A stretch of DNA of 7,333 nucleotides from the NCBI GenBank assembly GCA_002348045.1, contig DDYO01000166.1, positions 2,253 to 9,585 on the forward strand, given 5' to 3'. Below, piece after piece: positions 1 to 7,333 of the stretch (position 1 is its first letter; every line of letters starts with the position of its first letter). The notes below the pieces were generated by a model. The model searched no databases. It was given only the letters and a program-made list of their open reading frames with translations, and was not told the origin of the DNA. Source of the stretch: Anaerolineales bacterium UBA2232 (GTDB lineage: Bacteria > Chloroflexota > Anaerolineae > UBA2200). Made by a program: the position numbers and the translations under genes.

Positions 1-2
1 AG

Positions 3-1154
3 GGTCCGGAACGAGTACATGTGCGTGTGGAGGGTCCTGCAGCGTCGGCGGACGCCGCTCGAGCACAGGAGAAGAGCGACCTTTGGGAGATCGTGACTGG
101 CAAGCCAATTTCCTTCAACGCCAGTCTGACCTTGACGGAAGATGAAACTCCAACGGCACCTGAACGTTCACCAGGAATTCAAAGCGACGATACCATGATG
201 GAGGCAGCGCGCAAGGTACTCCTCTTTCACTTTGGACGAATGTTAGCCTGCGAGGCCGGCGCGTCTGAGGGGGAAGATATCGAGCAGCTGCATAAGATGA
301 GGGTGGCGACGCGCCGCATGAGAGCTGCCCTGGACGTTTTCTCCGCCGATGTGGATCCGTCCACCGTGGCTCCGTTTGCCAAAGGGCTGCGCCGAACGGG
401 AAAGATTCTTGGTTCAGTGCGGGATCTGGACGTGTTTCAGGAGACGGTCCAGGGCTATCTGGGCTCACTTTCCACTGAGATGCAGGACGATCTTCAGGCG
501 CTCATGGAGGCGTGGCGTGCAGCGCGAGAGTCCGCGCGATCTCGTATGCTGGAGTATCTCAACAGCGGTCCCTATGCTTCGTGGAAGGCAGCGTTTGAGG
601 AACATCTTGCCACCAAGTGGAGGACTCAAAGCACGGCGGGGGATTCGGGATCACCCCCTTTGCGTCTGGTGAGGCATGCCGCGCCCGCGGTCTTGTTCGA
701 GCGGCTGGCCTCGGTTCGTGCCTACGACAAGGTGCTGGGCCAACCTGGAGCTACGCTGGAGCAGCACCACGAGCTTCGCATTTCCGCCAAAGGATTGCGT
801 TACACCCTGGAGTTCCTACGGGAAGTGCTCGGCCCTGAGACGAAGGCGGCGATCGGGTTGGTGGTCAACCTTCAGGACCACTTGGGCGCGATGCAAGATG
901 CCGTGGTAGCGAGCCATGTACTGAGGGACTTTATGGCCTGGGGTACGTGGGGTGAGCCGCACGGAAAAGCGGCGCGTGGAAACGCTCCCACAATAATAGC
1001 CCCAGGAGTGGCACGATACCTGGCCTTCAGGCAGTCGGAGCTGCAGACCCTTATGACAGGCTTTGCCACCGTGTGGGACCCTGTGCGGGGCAGCGAGTTC
1101 AATCAGCTAGTGGTGCAGGCTCTCCAGCCTCTGTGGCAGTCACGTCAGGAGTGA
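3..1154 (+). CDS. CHAD-domain protein, predicted polyphosphate-binding (5' end possibly outside the window)
   Basis: CHAD domains are helical bundles that bind polyphosphate and are often fused to CYTH (triphosphate tunnel) domains or encoded near ppk and ppx; that is family knowledge. Counting from the GTG at 21, the domain spans about residues 58-370. Its signatures are LHKMRVATRRMRAAL (H91, R94, R98, R99, R101), RDLDVF (134-139), HELRISAKGLRY (H250, R253, K257, R260) and LGAMQD (288-293). These basic helices and histidines form the anion-binding surface in the family. Residues 1-57 are polar and low in complexity, like the linker between CYTH and CHAD. The frame is open to the left edge with no stop, and the GTG at 21 has only a weak upstream GGA, so the true start may lie outside and a CYTH domain may precede it. 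The last 56 bp overlap the convergent ppx gene. A polyphosphate-related role agrees with the neighbours. The family is secure; the start is not. Confidence 0.88.
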   Translation, partial: GPERVHVRVEGPAASADAARAQEKSDLWEIVTGKPISFNASLTLTEDETPTAPERSPGIQSDDTMMEAARKVLLFHFGRMLACEAGASEGEDIEQLHKMRVATRRMRAALDVFSADVDPSTVAPFAKGLRRTGKILGSVRDLDVFQETVQGYLGSLSTEMQDDLQALMEAWRAARESARSRMLEYLNSGPYASWKAAFEEHLATKWRTQSTAGDSGSPPLRLVRHAAPAVLFERLASVRAYDKVLGQPGATLEQHHELRISAKGLRYTLEFLREVLGPETKAAIGLVVNLQDHLGAMQDAVVASHVLRDFMAWGTWGEPHGKAARGNAPTIIAPGVARYLAFRQSELQTLMTGFATVWDPVRGSEFNQLVVQALQPLWQSRQE

Positions 1155-2715
1155 GAATCACTTCAAGGCCCAGTCGGCGCTTTAGGGTGCTCTCCAGCGC
1201 ATCCTGACGACTCTGGATTCCCCAGAGCTCCAGCTGGGGTTCCCGGAAAGCTGTTAGGCTGAGCGTCACCCGCTTAGCGTCCACCGCTCGCAGCCTGGCG
1301 TGCAAGACATTGCCGGCATGGCCCCGGTCCAGGCTCTCTGCCAAACGCAAGAAAACGGAAAGCGTTCGCACAGTGGCTTGCGCTTCCTTGTCCAAGGCAG
1401 CAAACTCGGGATGCTTCTTGCGGGGCGCCATTTTGCGATGGTACAGCGAAATCGTTGCCATGATGCCGATTTCCCTGAGGTCAAACCCAAGCAAGTCAGC
1501 GTTGCGTATGAGGTAGTAGGTATGGGCATGCTGATTCTCGTAGGAGACAAAGCTCCCGATGTCATGCAGGATCGCGGAGTACTCGAGCAGCTCCCTTTCC
1601 GGTGTCGAGAGCGAGTGTAGTCCTGCCTCAAGTGCACTGTCGAAAAGCTCCAGGGCTAGCTGCGCCACGTGCTGGGCGTGGTGGTCGTCATAGCCACAGG
1701 ACTGGGCCAGTTGCAGCACGCTGCGGCGCCGCACGGACATGTCCCGCAGACGCTGGCCCTGCTGTGTGCGGGCAAGATAGTCCACGAGCAGTCCATCGCG
1801 AAGACCGCGCTTGCTCACGCGCAGCTCTTCGATCTTGAGCTCCTGCATGATGGTCTCGATGATGGCGGCGCCGCCTATGATAATGTCGGCCCGCTCCGGG
1901 TTAATGCCAGGTACGCGTCGGCGGTCGTCAATGGGCAAGGAGCAGAGCATCTCAATGACCTGTCTCAACTGGCTAGCCAGCAGTATCTCTTCGGATGAGG
2001 AGCCGGACCGCTTGCCCATGCGCGCAGAGATTTGCGCGAGGTTCTCAACCGTTCCCGAGCTTCCCACCGCGAGGCTCCAGGGCTGATCGGCAATGTCTTG
2101 CAGGGCATAAACGGCCGTGTTGCGGACCTGAAGCTGCAGACGGCGATAGTCCTGTTGGCTCACTGGTTGCTCAGGCTTGGGCAGATGAAGAGACGTGAGC
2201 CGAATGGCGCCCAGTTCCAGGGAGCTGAGGTAGTGGATTTGCCGCTGGTCACCAACGATCAGCTCGGTGCTTCCTCCTCCGATATCGACAAAAAGCGCCC
2301 TCTTATCGTTCAGATGGATCCCGCTGGAGACGCCATGGTATATCAGGCGGGCCTCCTCGTGCCCCGATACGACCCGGACCGACACGCCAGCTTCTTCACG
2401 CAACCTCCGCAGGAACTGGCGCTGGTTGGTGGCCTCACGCGCTGCGGACGTCGCCACAGCGACGACCCGTCTGGCCCCATACGAGGAAGCGAGCTCGTTG
2501 AACCTCCGGCAGACGTTGATGGCACGCTGCATAGCTGGAGGCTGAATCTGCTGGGTGTCAAACTCACCCTCCCCAAGGCGCACCACTTCCTTTTGCTCAG
2601 TCAATACGCGGTACGCGCCATCGCGAGCTACGCGCACGATCAGTAGACGGATGGAGTTGGTGCCCATGTCCAGGAAGGCAACAACCTCAGGTTCGGCGGC
2701 AACTGGGTTCGTCAT
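1099..2715 (-). CDS. ppx: Exopolyphosphatase, Ppx/GppA family with C-terminal HD domain
   Basis: It is predicted to release orthophosphate from the ends of polyphosphate; some family members also hydrolyse pppGpp to ppGpp. The 538 residues are close to the long Ppx form (E. coli Ppx is about 513). The N-terminal actin-like fold (about 10-312) shows the first phosphate loop DMGTNS (16-21), VATSAAREA (87-95), SGHEEARL (118-125) with E121 aligning to the catalytic glutamate of E. coli Ppx, the second phosphate loop DIGGGSTEL (144-152), GSSGT (218-222) and RADIIIGGAA (275-284). From about 325 to 480 there is an HD-type helical domain with ILHDIG (H384, D385), H396, H398 and H426. The ATG at 2713-2715 has AGGGA at 2723-2727 with a 7 nt spacer. 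The gene lies 45 bp downstream of ppk on the same strand, so the two are likely cotranscribed. Its 3' end runs 56 bp into the convergent CHAD gene. Ppx and GppA activities cannot be told apart from sequence alone; the ppk neighbour favours Ppx. Confidence 0.95.
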   Translation of the reverse strand: MTNPVAAEPEVVAFLDMGTNSIRLLIVRVARDGAYRVLTEQKEVVRLGEGEFDTQQIQPPAMQRAINVCRRFNELASSYGARRVVAVATSAAREATNQRQFLRRLREEAGVSVRVVSGHEEARLIYHGVSSGIHLNDKRALFVDIGGGSTELIVGDQRQIHYLSSLELGAIRLTSLHLPKPEQPVSQQDYRRLQLQVRNTAVYALQDIADQPWSLAVGSSGTVENLAQISARMGKRSGSSSEEILLASQLRQVIEMLCSLPIDDRRRVPGINPERADIIIGGAAIIETIMQELKIEELRVSKRGLRDGLLVDYLARTQQGQRLRDMSVRRRSVLQLAQSCGYDDHHAQHVAQLALELFDSALEAGLHSLSTPERELLEYSAILHDIGSFVSYENQHAHTYYLIRNADLLGFDLREIGIMATISLYHRKMAPRKKHPEFAALDKEAQATVRTLSVFLRLAESLDRGHAGNVLHARLRAVDAKRVTLSLTAFREPQLELWGIQSRQDALESTLKRRLGLEVILTPDVTATEAGEPAPLAD

Positions 2716-2760
2716 CGTCGCATCCCTGACTGGTCTGCCAACGCGTGCGAGGCTCGAAGG

Positions 2761-4893
2761 CTACAGGTCTTCATGGTGCCACTTGCCTCTGGTTTCAATG
2801 AGCCAGCTCTGAGAATTCAGACGCTGGTCTCCTTCTTTGACCTTGATGCGTTCGTAGCTGCCGTCCGCCAGCATTCGTCGCGCTTTGCTGGTATCTCGCA
2901 GGTGGACCATGAGAATGTCATTGACTAGCGATCGGCGGGATGCCGATGGACCAATGGGGTAGAGGATCTCAACCCGACGGTCCAAGTTGCGAGGCATCAG
3001 GTCGGCGCTACCGAGCCACAGCTCGTCGTCTCCACCATTTCGAAAGTAGTACATGCGGGCGTGCTCCAGGAAGCGGCCCACAATTGAGGTGACGGTGATG
3101 TTGTCGCTCACGCCCGGTATCTGTGGTCGGAGGCAGCAGATGCCACGAACCTGAAGGTCTACTTTCACACCAGCCTGTGACGCGCGGTAAAGGGCTGCAA
3201 TGCAGGGCTTGTCCACGAGGGAGTTCATTTTAAACGCTAGGTAGCCGTCGCCGTGCTTGTGCTGACGATCTATCTCACGCTGAATCCGCATCAGCAGCTG
3301 ATCGCGCATCGCCCCCGGGGCAACCAGGATTTTGCGATACTCGTTCTTTCTGGAGTAGCCGGTAAGGGCGTTGAACAGGTCCGACACGTCTGAGGAGATG
3401 TCTGGATCTGTGGTAAAGTAGCCGATATCGGCATAGACTCGGGCGGTGCTGGCATTATAGTTGCCGGTGGATAGGTGCACGTACCGGACAATGCCATCAG
3501 GCTCCTTACGCACGACGAGGCACATCTTGCAATGTGTCTTGAGTCCGACAAGCCCGTAGGTCACGTGCACACCATTGCGCTCCAATGTCTGGGCCCAACC
3601 GATGTTGTTCTCCTCATCAAAGCGAGCCTTGAGCTCAACCAGGACCGCAACCTGCTTGCCGTTGGAGCGTGCCTCCAGAAGGGCTTGGACGATGGGTGAA
3701 TCCTGACCGACACGGTACAAGGTCTGCTTGATTGCCAGGACGTCGGGATCATGGGCTGCCTGTCTCACAAACTCCACCACAGGCGCAAAACTGTCATAAG
3801 GATGGTACAGGGAGACAGTCCGATTGCGCAAAGCAGCAAAGATCGATTCGCTCCGTTCGATCACCTCCGGCACTGCGGCAAGAAACGTTGCATCCTTGAG
3901 GTCGGGCCGATCGATGCTGGCGAGTTCGGCCAGGTGGGCGAGACCTGTAGGTCCCGAGACCGTGTAGACCTGGTAGGGCGCCAGGCGCAGGTTGGCCGAG
4001 AGGAGCTGCCGAATGTCCTCCGGCATGGAGTCGTCGATTTCCAGAGCGACCGCTGAACCAAATCCGCGCTGGCCGACCAATTCACGGACGCTACTGAGCA
4101 GGTCGGATGCCTCGTCTTCCTGTATGTCCATGTCAGCGTCGCGGATCACGCGAAAGGCATAGGCGGCTCGCACGTCCAGGCCTGGGAAGAGCAGGTCGAG
4201 ATTGGCCTTGATCACCTGCTCAATCCAGACAAAATGGTTTGATTTCGACGTGTTGAGGCCCAACCCTTCATCGGCGTTCTCTTCGGAGGGAATGCGCAAC
4301 AGGCGGGGCAAGGTGGCGGGCACTTTGAGTCGAGCAAATCGGACTCCCTGCAGCGGATCCTGGACCACAACGGCAAGGTTCATGCTCAAGCTAGAGATAT
4401 GGGGAAACGGATGGCCGGGATCAAACGCCAGTGGCGTGAGTACGGGAAAGATCTCGTCTTGGAAGTAGCGCCGCAGCAGTCTCCGCTGTTTGCCTTTCAA
4501 TTCCTCGTAGTTCAGGATGTTTATGGAAGCTTGACGAAGCTTGGGCAGGAGGTCCTTGAGCCAGCATTTGGAGCGGACAGTCAGCATTGGCAAGACGCGC
4601 TCACGAATGCGGGCAAGCTGCTGGACTGGCGTCAGTCCATCGGGAGGGAGGGATGCAACCCCTTCCTTCAGCTGCCGCTGCAGCCCCGACACGCGCACCA
4701 TGAAGAACTCGTCCAGGTTATTCGAAAAGATGGCCAGGAACTTGACCCTCTCCAGGAGATGATTGCGTTCGTTCAGGGCCTCATCAAGCACTCGCTCGTT
4801 GAAGCGGAGCCAACTTAACTCGGCATTGACGTACAGGCGAGGGTTGTCTAGATCGCCTGACAGCTGCTCTGCATGTGGGGCTGCGGTATCCAT
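2761..4893 (-). CDS. ppk1: Polyphosphate kinase 1 (PPK1)
   Basis: It transfers the gamma phosphate of ATP reversibly onto polyphosphate through a phosphohistidine intermediate. The 710 residues fit the family (E. coli 688). By analogy the order is N domain (about 15-125, with LSWLRFNERVLDEA and NNLDEFFMVRV), head domain (about 125-330, with FPVLTPLAFDPGHPFPH), and the phospholipase-D-like C1 (about 335-520) and C2 (about 520-695). Key residues are intact at a constant offset of 19 from E. coli: R394 in KQTLYR, R424 in LKARFDEENNI, and the autophosphorylated H454 in LKTHCKM. The second catalytic histidine is H611 in RFLEHAR, followed by SADLMPRNLDRR. The ATG at 4891-4893 has AAAGGA at 4901-4906 with a 7 nt spacer, and a promoter lies just upstream. 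It heads a ppk-ppx operon, so making and breaking of the polymer are encoded together, and it is divergent from rpsB. Nothing appears missing. Confidence 0.98.
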   Translation of the reverse strand: MDTAAPHAEQLSGDLDNPRLYVNAELSWLRFNERVLDEALNERNHLLERVKFLAIFSNNLDEFFMVRVSGLQRQLKEGVASLPPDGLTPVQQLARIRERVLPMLTVRSKCWLKDLLPKLRQASINILNYEELKGKQRRLLRRYFQDEIFPVLTPLAFDPGHPFPHISSLSMNLAVVVQDPLQGVRFARLKVPATLPRLLRIPSEENADEGLGLNTSKSNHFVWIEQVIKANLDLLFPGLDVRAAYAFRVIRDADMDIQEDEASDLLSSVRELVGQRGFGSAVALEIDDSMPEDIRQLLSANLRLAPYQVYTVSGPTGLAHLAELASIDRPDLKDATFLAAVPEVIERSESIFAALRNRTVSLYHPYDSFAPVVEFVRQAAHDPDVLAIKQTLYRVGQDSPIVQALLEARSNGKQVAVLVELKARFDEENNIGWAQTLERNGVHVTYGLVGLKTHCKMCLVVRKEPDGIVRYVHLSTGNYNASTARVYADIGYFTTDPDISSDVSDLFNALTGYSRKNEYRKILVAPGAMRDQLLMRIQREIDRQHKHGDGYLAFKMNSLVDKPCIAALYRASQAGVKVDLQVRGICCLRPQIPGVSDNITVTSIVGRFLEHARMYYFRNGGDDELWLGSADLMPRNLDRRVEILYPIGPSASRRSLVNDILMVHLRDTSKARRMLADGSYERIKVKEGDQRLNSQSWLIETRGKWHHEDL

Positions 4894-4919
4894 CGACAGT
4901 TCCTTTGCTTGGATGCTGC

Positions 4920-4949
4920 ATTATCCCTTTGGCGGGGCTCCCTTGTCAA
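4920..4949 (-). promoter_or_regulatory. Sigma70-type promoter of ppk
   Basis: Read on the minus strand, a perfect -35 box TTGACA (4944-4949) is followed after 18 bp by GATAAT (4920-4925), which matches the -10 consensus at five of six positions. Transcription would start near 4913, leaving a leader of about 20 nt that carries the AAAGGA ribosome binding site of ppk at 4901-4906. The short leader leaves no room for a riboswitch. No Pho-box-like direct repeats were recognised beside it. The match is strong for a sequence-only call. Confidence 0.72.
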
Positions 4950-4968
4950 ATGGCAGGGTGCCGATGAT

Positions 4969-4997
4969 TTGCTGAATGCTACCTTTTTGCGTATACT
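4969..4997 (+). promoter_or_regulatory. Probable promoter of the rpsB-tsf-pyrH operon
   Basis: TTGCTG (4969-4974, three of six matches to the -35 consensus) is separated by 17 bp from TATACT (4992-4997, five of six matches to the -10 consensus). The predicted start is about 5004, giving an rpsB leader of roughly 115 nt. The -35 box lies 19 bp from that of the divergent ppk promoter, so both promoters share one small control region. The weak -35 box suggests that an activator or the flanking A/T-rich sequence may help. Another start inside the 4894-5119 gap cannot be excluded. Confidence 0.55.
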
Positions 4998-5003
4998 CCC
5001 CTT

Positions 5004-5019
5004 TTGGACGCATGTCCAA
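5004..5019. repeat. Perfect inverted repeat at the predicted rpsB transcription start
   Basis: The sequence TTGGACGCATGTCCAA has two 6 bp arms (5004-5009 and 5014-5019) that are exact reverse complements around a 4 bp centre, GCAT. It begins 6 bp downstream of the rpsB -10 box. It could be a DNA operator for a dimeric regulator of the rpsB operon, or the first stem-loop of the leader RNA, where a 5' terminal hairpin would protect the transcript. The sequence shows the symmetry only; the function is inferred. Confidence 0.5.
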
Positions 5020-5035
5020 TACACACGCTTCCGGA

Positions 5036-5074
5036 CTGGCGTGGCGTGCCTGCCTTCGGCAGGTTCCGCGCTGG
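5036..5074 (+). promoter_or_regulatory. Structured rpsB leader RNA, two-part stem-loop
   Basis: The upper stem is CCTGCC (5049-5054) paired perfectly with GGCAGG (5058-5063) around a 3 nt loop, TTC. The lower stem pairs GCGTGG (5039-5044) with CCGCGC (5066-5071) with one G-T wobble, and may extend to 5036/5074 by further wobble and C-G pairs. An asymmetric internal loop (5045-5048 against 5064-5065) separates them. There is no downstream T tract, so it is not a typical intrinsic terminator. It lies 45 nt upstream of the rpsB start, before a GGGAGG at 5080-5085 and an A8 tract at 5092-5099. In gammaproteobacteria S2 represses rpsB-tsf through a structured leader; a similar role here is inferred. 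Confidence 0.5.
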
Positions 5075-5102
5075 GGTGAGGGAGGCGGACGAAAAAAAAC
5101 GA

Positions 5103-5108
5103 AGGTGA
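5103..5108 (+). promoter_or_regulatory. Ribosome binding site that fixes the rpsB start
   Basis: AGGTGA (5103-5108), overlapping GAGGAA (5107-5112), lies 11 or 7 nt before the ATG at 5120. Together with the protein start [18 protein letters not shown], which is where S2 proteins normally begin, it selects this ATG over the in-frame ATG at 4976. That upstream ATG would add 48 unrelated residues and lies before the predicted transcription start. Confidence 0.8.
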
Positions 5109-5119
5109 GGAACTGGGAA

Positions 5120-6004
5120 ATGGCAGTAGTTCAGATGAAGGAGTTGTTGGAGGCGGGAGTCCACTTTGGGCACCGCAGCAAGCGCTGGCACCCCAAGATG
5201 CGGTCGTACATCTTTACGGAGAGGAACGGCATCCACATCATTGACCTTCAGCAAACGATTCGTATGCTGGAAGATGCGTATGCTTTTGTTCGTGACACCG
5301 CTGCCGAGGGCCACGCTATCCTCTTTGTCGGCACGAAGAAGCAGGCTCAGGAAAACCTGGAAAGTCAGGCTGAAAGATGCGGCATGCCTTTCGTCACTCA
5401 GCGCTGGATGGGTGGCATGTTGACGAATTTCCGAACGATTCGTCAGCGAGCCAATCACCTGTTGGAATTGGAGACCGAAAAGGCGCAGGGCCTGCTTGGA
5501 CAACTGTCCAAGAAAGACGCGCTGTACAAAGATCGTGAGCTTGCCAAGCTTCAGAGGCGGTTTGGTGGCATCAAGAATATGTATTACCTGCCGGGTGCGA
5601 TTTTTGTGGTGGACATCCGCCGCGAGGCATTGGCCGTCAAGGAAGCCAACGCCTTGGGCATCCCCGTTGTGGCGATGGTGGACAGCAACTGCAATCCTGA
5701 TCCCATCGACTGGCTCATTCCGTCCAACGACGATGCGATTCGCGCCATCAAACTCATTTCCGGCAAGATTGCGGATGCCGTGGTCGAGGGTCAGCAGATG
5801 AGAGGCGTGATTATGGCGGAGCAGGGGCGGGAAGAGCCGGTTCAGGAGCCGGAGCCCGAGCCTGCTGCCGAGCTCGAGGTAGTGGAAGAGCAGCCAGTAG
5901 CTGACGAAGAGGACGTTGTAGAGTCCGTATCGGACTCGGCGATTGCGTCTTTGGCGGACCATTTTGAGGCTGCTGGCCCGATGCTGTTAGACGACGAGTC
6001 CTAG
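5120..6004 (+). CDS. rpsB: 30S ribosomal protein S2 with acidic C-terminal tail
   Basis: S2 is a late-assembling protein of the small ribosomal subunit, located between head and body on the solvent side. The 294 residues hold the full S2 core (about 1-235): [14 protein letters not shown] (6-19), W23-P25-K26-M27, [14 protein letters not shown] (33-46), FVGTKKQAQ (69-77), [11 protein letters not shown] (94-104), LPGAIFVVD (157-165) and the C-terminal signature [14 protein letters not shown] (181-194). Residues 236-294 form an extra tail with 20 acidic residues out of 59, including an EPEPEP run, and almost no basic residues; it is probably disordered. The core alone is the usual bacterial length of about 235-245, so the tail is a lineage extension. 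It is the first gene of the rpsB-tsf-pyrH order, with its own promoter and structured leader. The stop is TAG, followed by an 86 bp spacer to tsf with no clear terminator. Confidence 0.98.
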   Translation: MAVVQMKELLEAGVHFGHRSKRWHPKMRSYIFTERNGIHIIDLQQTIRMLEDAYAFVRDTAAEGHAILFVGTKKQAQENLESQAERCGMPFVTQRWMGGMLTNFRTIRQRANHLLELETEKAQGLLGQLSKKDALYKDRELAKLQRRFGGIKNMYYLPGAIFVVDIRREALAVKEANALGIPVVAMVDSNCNPDPIDWLIPSNDDAIRAIKLISGKIADAVVEGQQMRGVIMAEQGREEPVQEPEPEPAAELEVVEEQPVADEEDVVESVSDSAIASLADHFEAAGPMLLDDES

Positions 6005-6074
6005 TCCCTGGTTCTGGCAAGGCGGGCCACCGATGGCTCACGCTGGCGGTGACGGCGAGAATACTGAAGAAAAC

Positions 6075-6083
6075 GAGGTAATC
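6075..6083 (+). promoter_or_regulatory. Ribosome binding site of tsf
   Basis: GAGGTAATC matches the anti-Shine-Dalgarno complement GAGGTGATC at eight of nine positions. The GAGGT core ends 11 nt before the ATG at 6091. It is the strongest ribosome binding site in the window and suggests that EF-Ts is translated efficiently in its own right, not only by coupling to rpsB. Confidence 0.75.
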
Positions 6084-6090
6084 CCTAAAG

Positions 6091-7333
<1,243 letters not shown>

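Noticed and set aside
1211..1239. Hairpins (CTCTGG/CCAGAG and CCCCAG/CTGGGG) downstream of the CHAD stop, considered as a terminator
   Set aside because: The two structures exclude each other, no T tract follows, and the bases encode a normal part of Ppx.
2032..2646. Open frame of 204 codons on the plus strand opposite ppx
   Set aside because: It lies wholly inside a gene with intact catalytic motifs and shows no recognisable domain.
2716..2760. ppk-ppx spacer considered as a site for a terminator or second promoter
   Set aside because: Only 45 bp, with the ppx ribosome binding site and no stable hairpin or promoter boxes; cotranscription is the simpler reading.
5076..5108. Ten-codon leader ORF (GTG at 5076 to TGA at 5106) before rpsB
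   Set aside because: It has no ribosome binding site of its own and no codon pattern that would suggest an attenuator peptide.
4976..5119. In-frame extension of rpsB to the ATG at 4976 (48 more residues)
   Set aside because: The added residues resemble no S2 N-terminus, the region holds the promoter -10 box and leader hairpins, and the ATG at 5120 has a good ribosome binding site and the normal S2 start.
4979..5962. Open frame of 327 codons on the minus strand opposite rpsB
   Set aside because: It is a shadow of the strongly coding rpsB frame, its product resembles no family I recognise, and S2 on the plus strand is certain.
6021..6056. Short complementary segments (CACCG/CGGTG) between rpsB and tsf, considered as an attenuator or terminator
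   Set aside because: Only 5 bp of stem with a long loop and no T tract; such pairs are expected by chance in this composition.

Overview
The window is a stretch of ordinary bacterial chromosome with high coding density and a moderately high G+C content (judged by eye, not counted). It holds two functional blocks that meet at a divergent promoter region. The short form of EF-Ts (198 residues), the S2 sequence around HFGHR and [13 protein letters not shown], and an HD-fused Ppx next to PPK1 and a CHAD protein together suggest Chloroflexota (Anaerolineae-like). This is an inference from remembered family resemblance, of moderate confidence, and was not tested by a search.

Left block (about 1-4950), polyphosphate metabolism. 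A CHAD-domain protein, a predicted polyphosphate binder, reads rightward and is open to the left edge. A Ppx/GppA exopolyphosphatase with a C-terminal HD domain, and upstream of it a PPK1 polyphosphate kinase, read leftward as a ppk-ppx operon with a 45 bp spacer. The CHAD and ppx genes converge and share 56 bp of coding sequence at their 3' ends. PPK1 makes the polymer, Ppx degrades it from the ends, and CHAD is expected to bind it. A well-formed sigma70-type promoter (TTGACA, 18 bp, GATAAT) precedes ppk.

Right block (about 4969-7333), translation and UMP synthesis. This is the classical rpsB-tsf-pyrH order: ribosomal protein S2, elongation factor Ts and UMP kinase. pyrH runs off the right edge without a stop. 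rpsB has a promoter candidate (TTGCTG, 17 bp, TATACT), a perfect inverted repeat at the predicted transcription start, and a leader of about 115 nt with a two-part stem-loop. This leader may be an autoregulatory site, as the rpsB leader is in gammaproteobacteria.

I found no mobile element, CRISPR array, tRNA, rRNA or unknown multi-gene system. Every substantial coding region belongs to a recognisable family. The points worth a second look are regulatory: the structured rpsB leader, the inverted repeat at its start, the back-to-back ppk and rpsB promoters, and the convergent overlap of the CHAD and ppx genes. No gap between genes exceeds 300 bp. The longest is the 226 bp between ppk and rpsB, described below.
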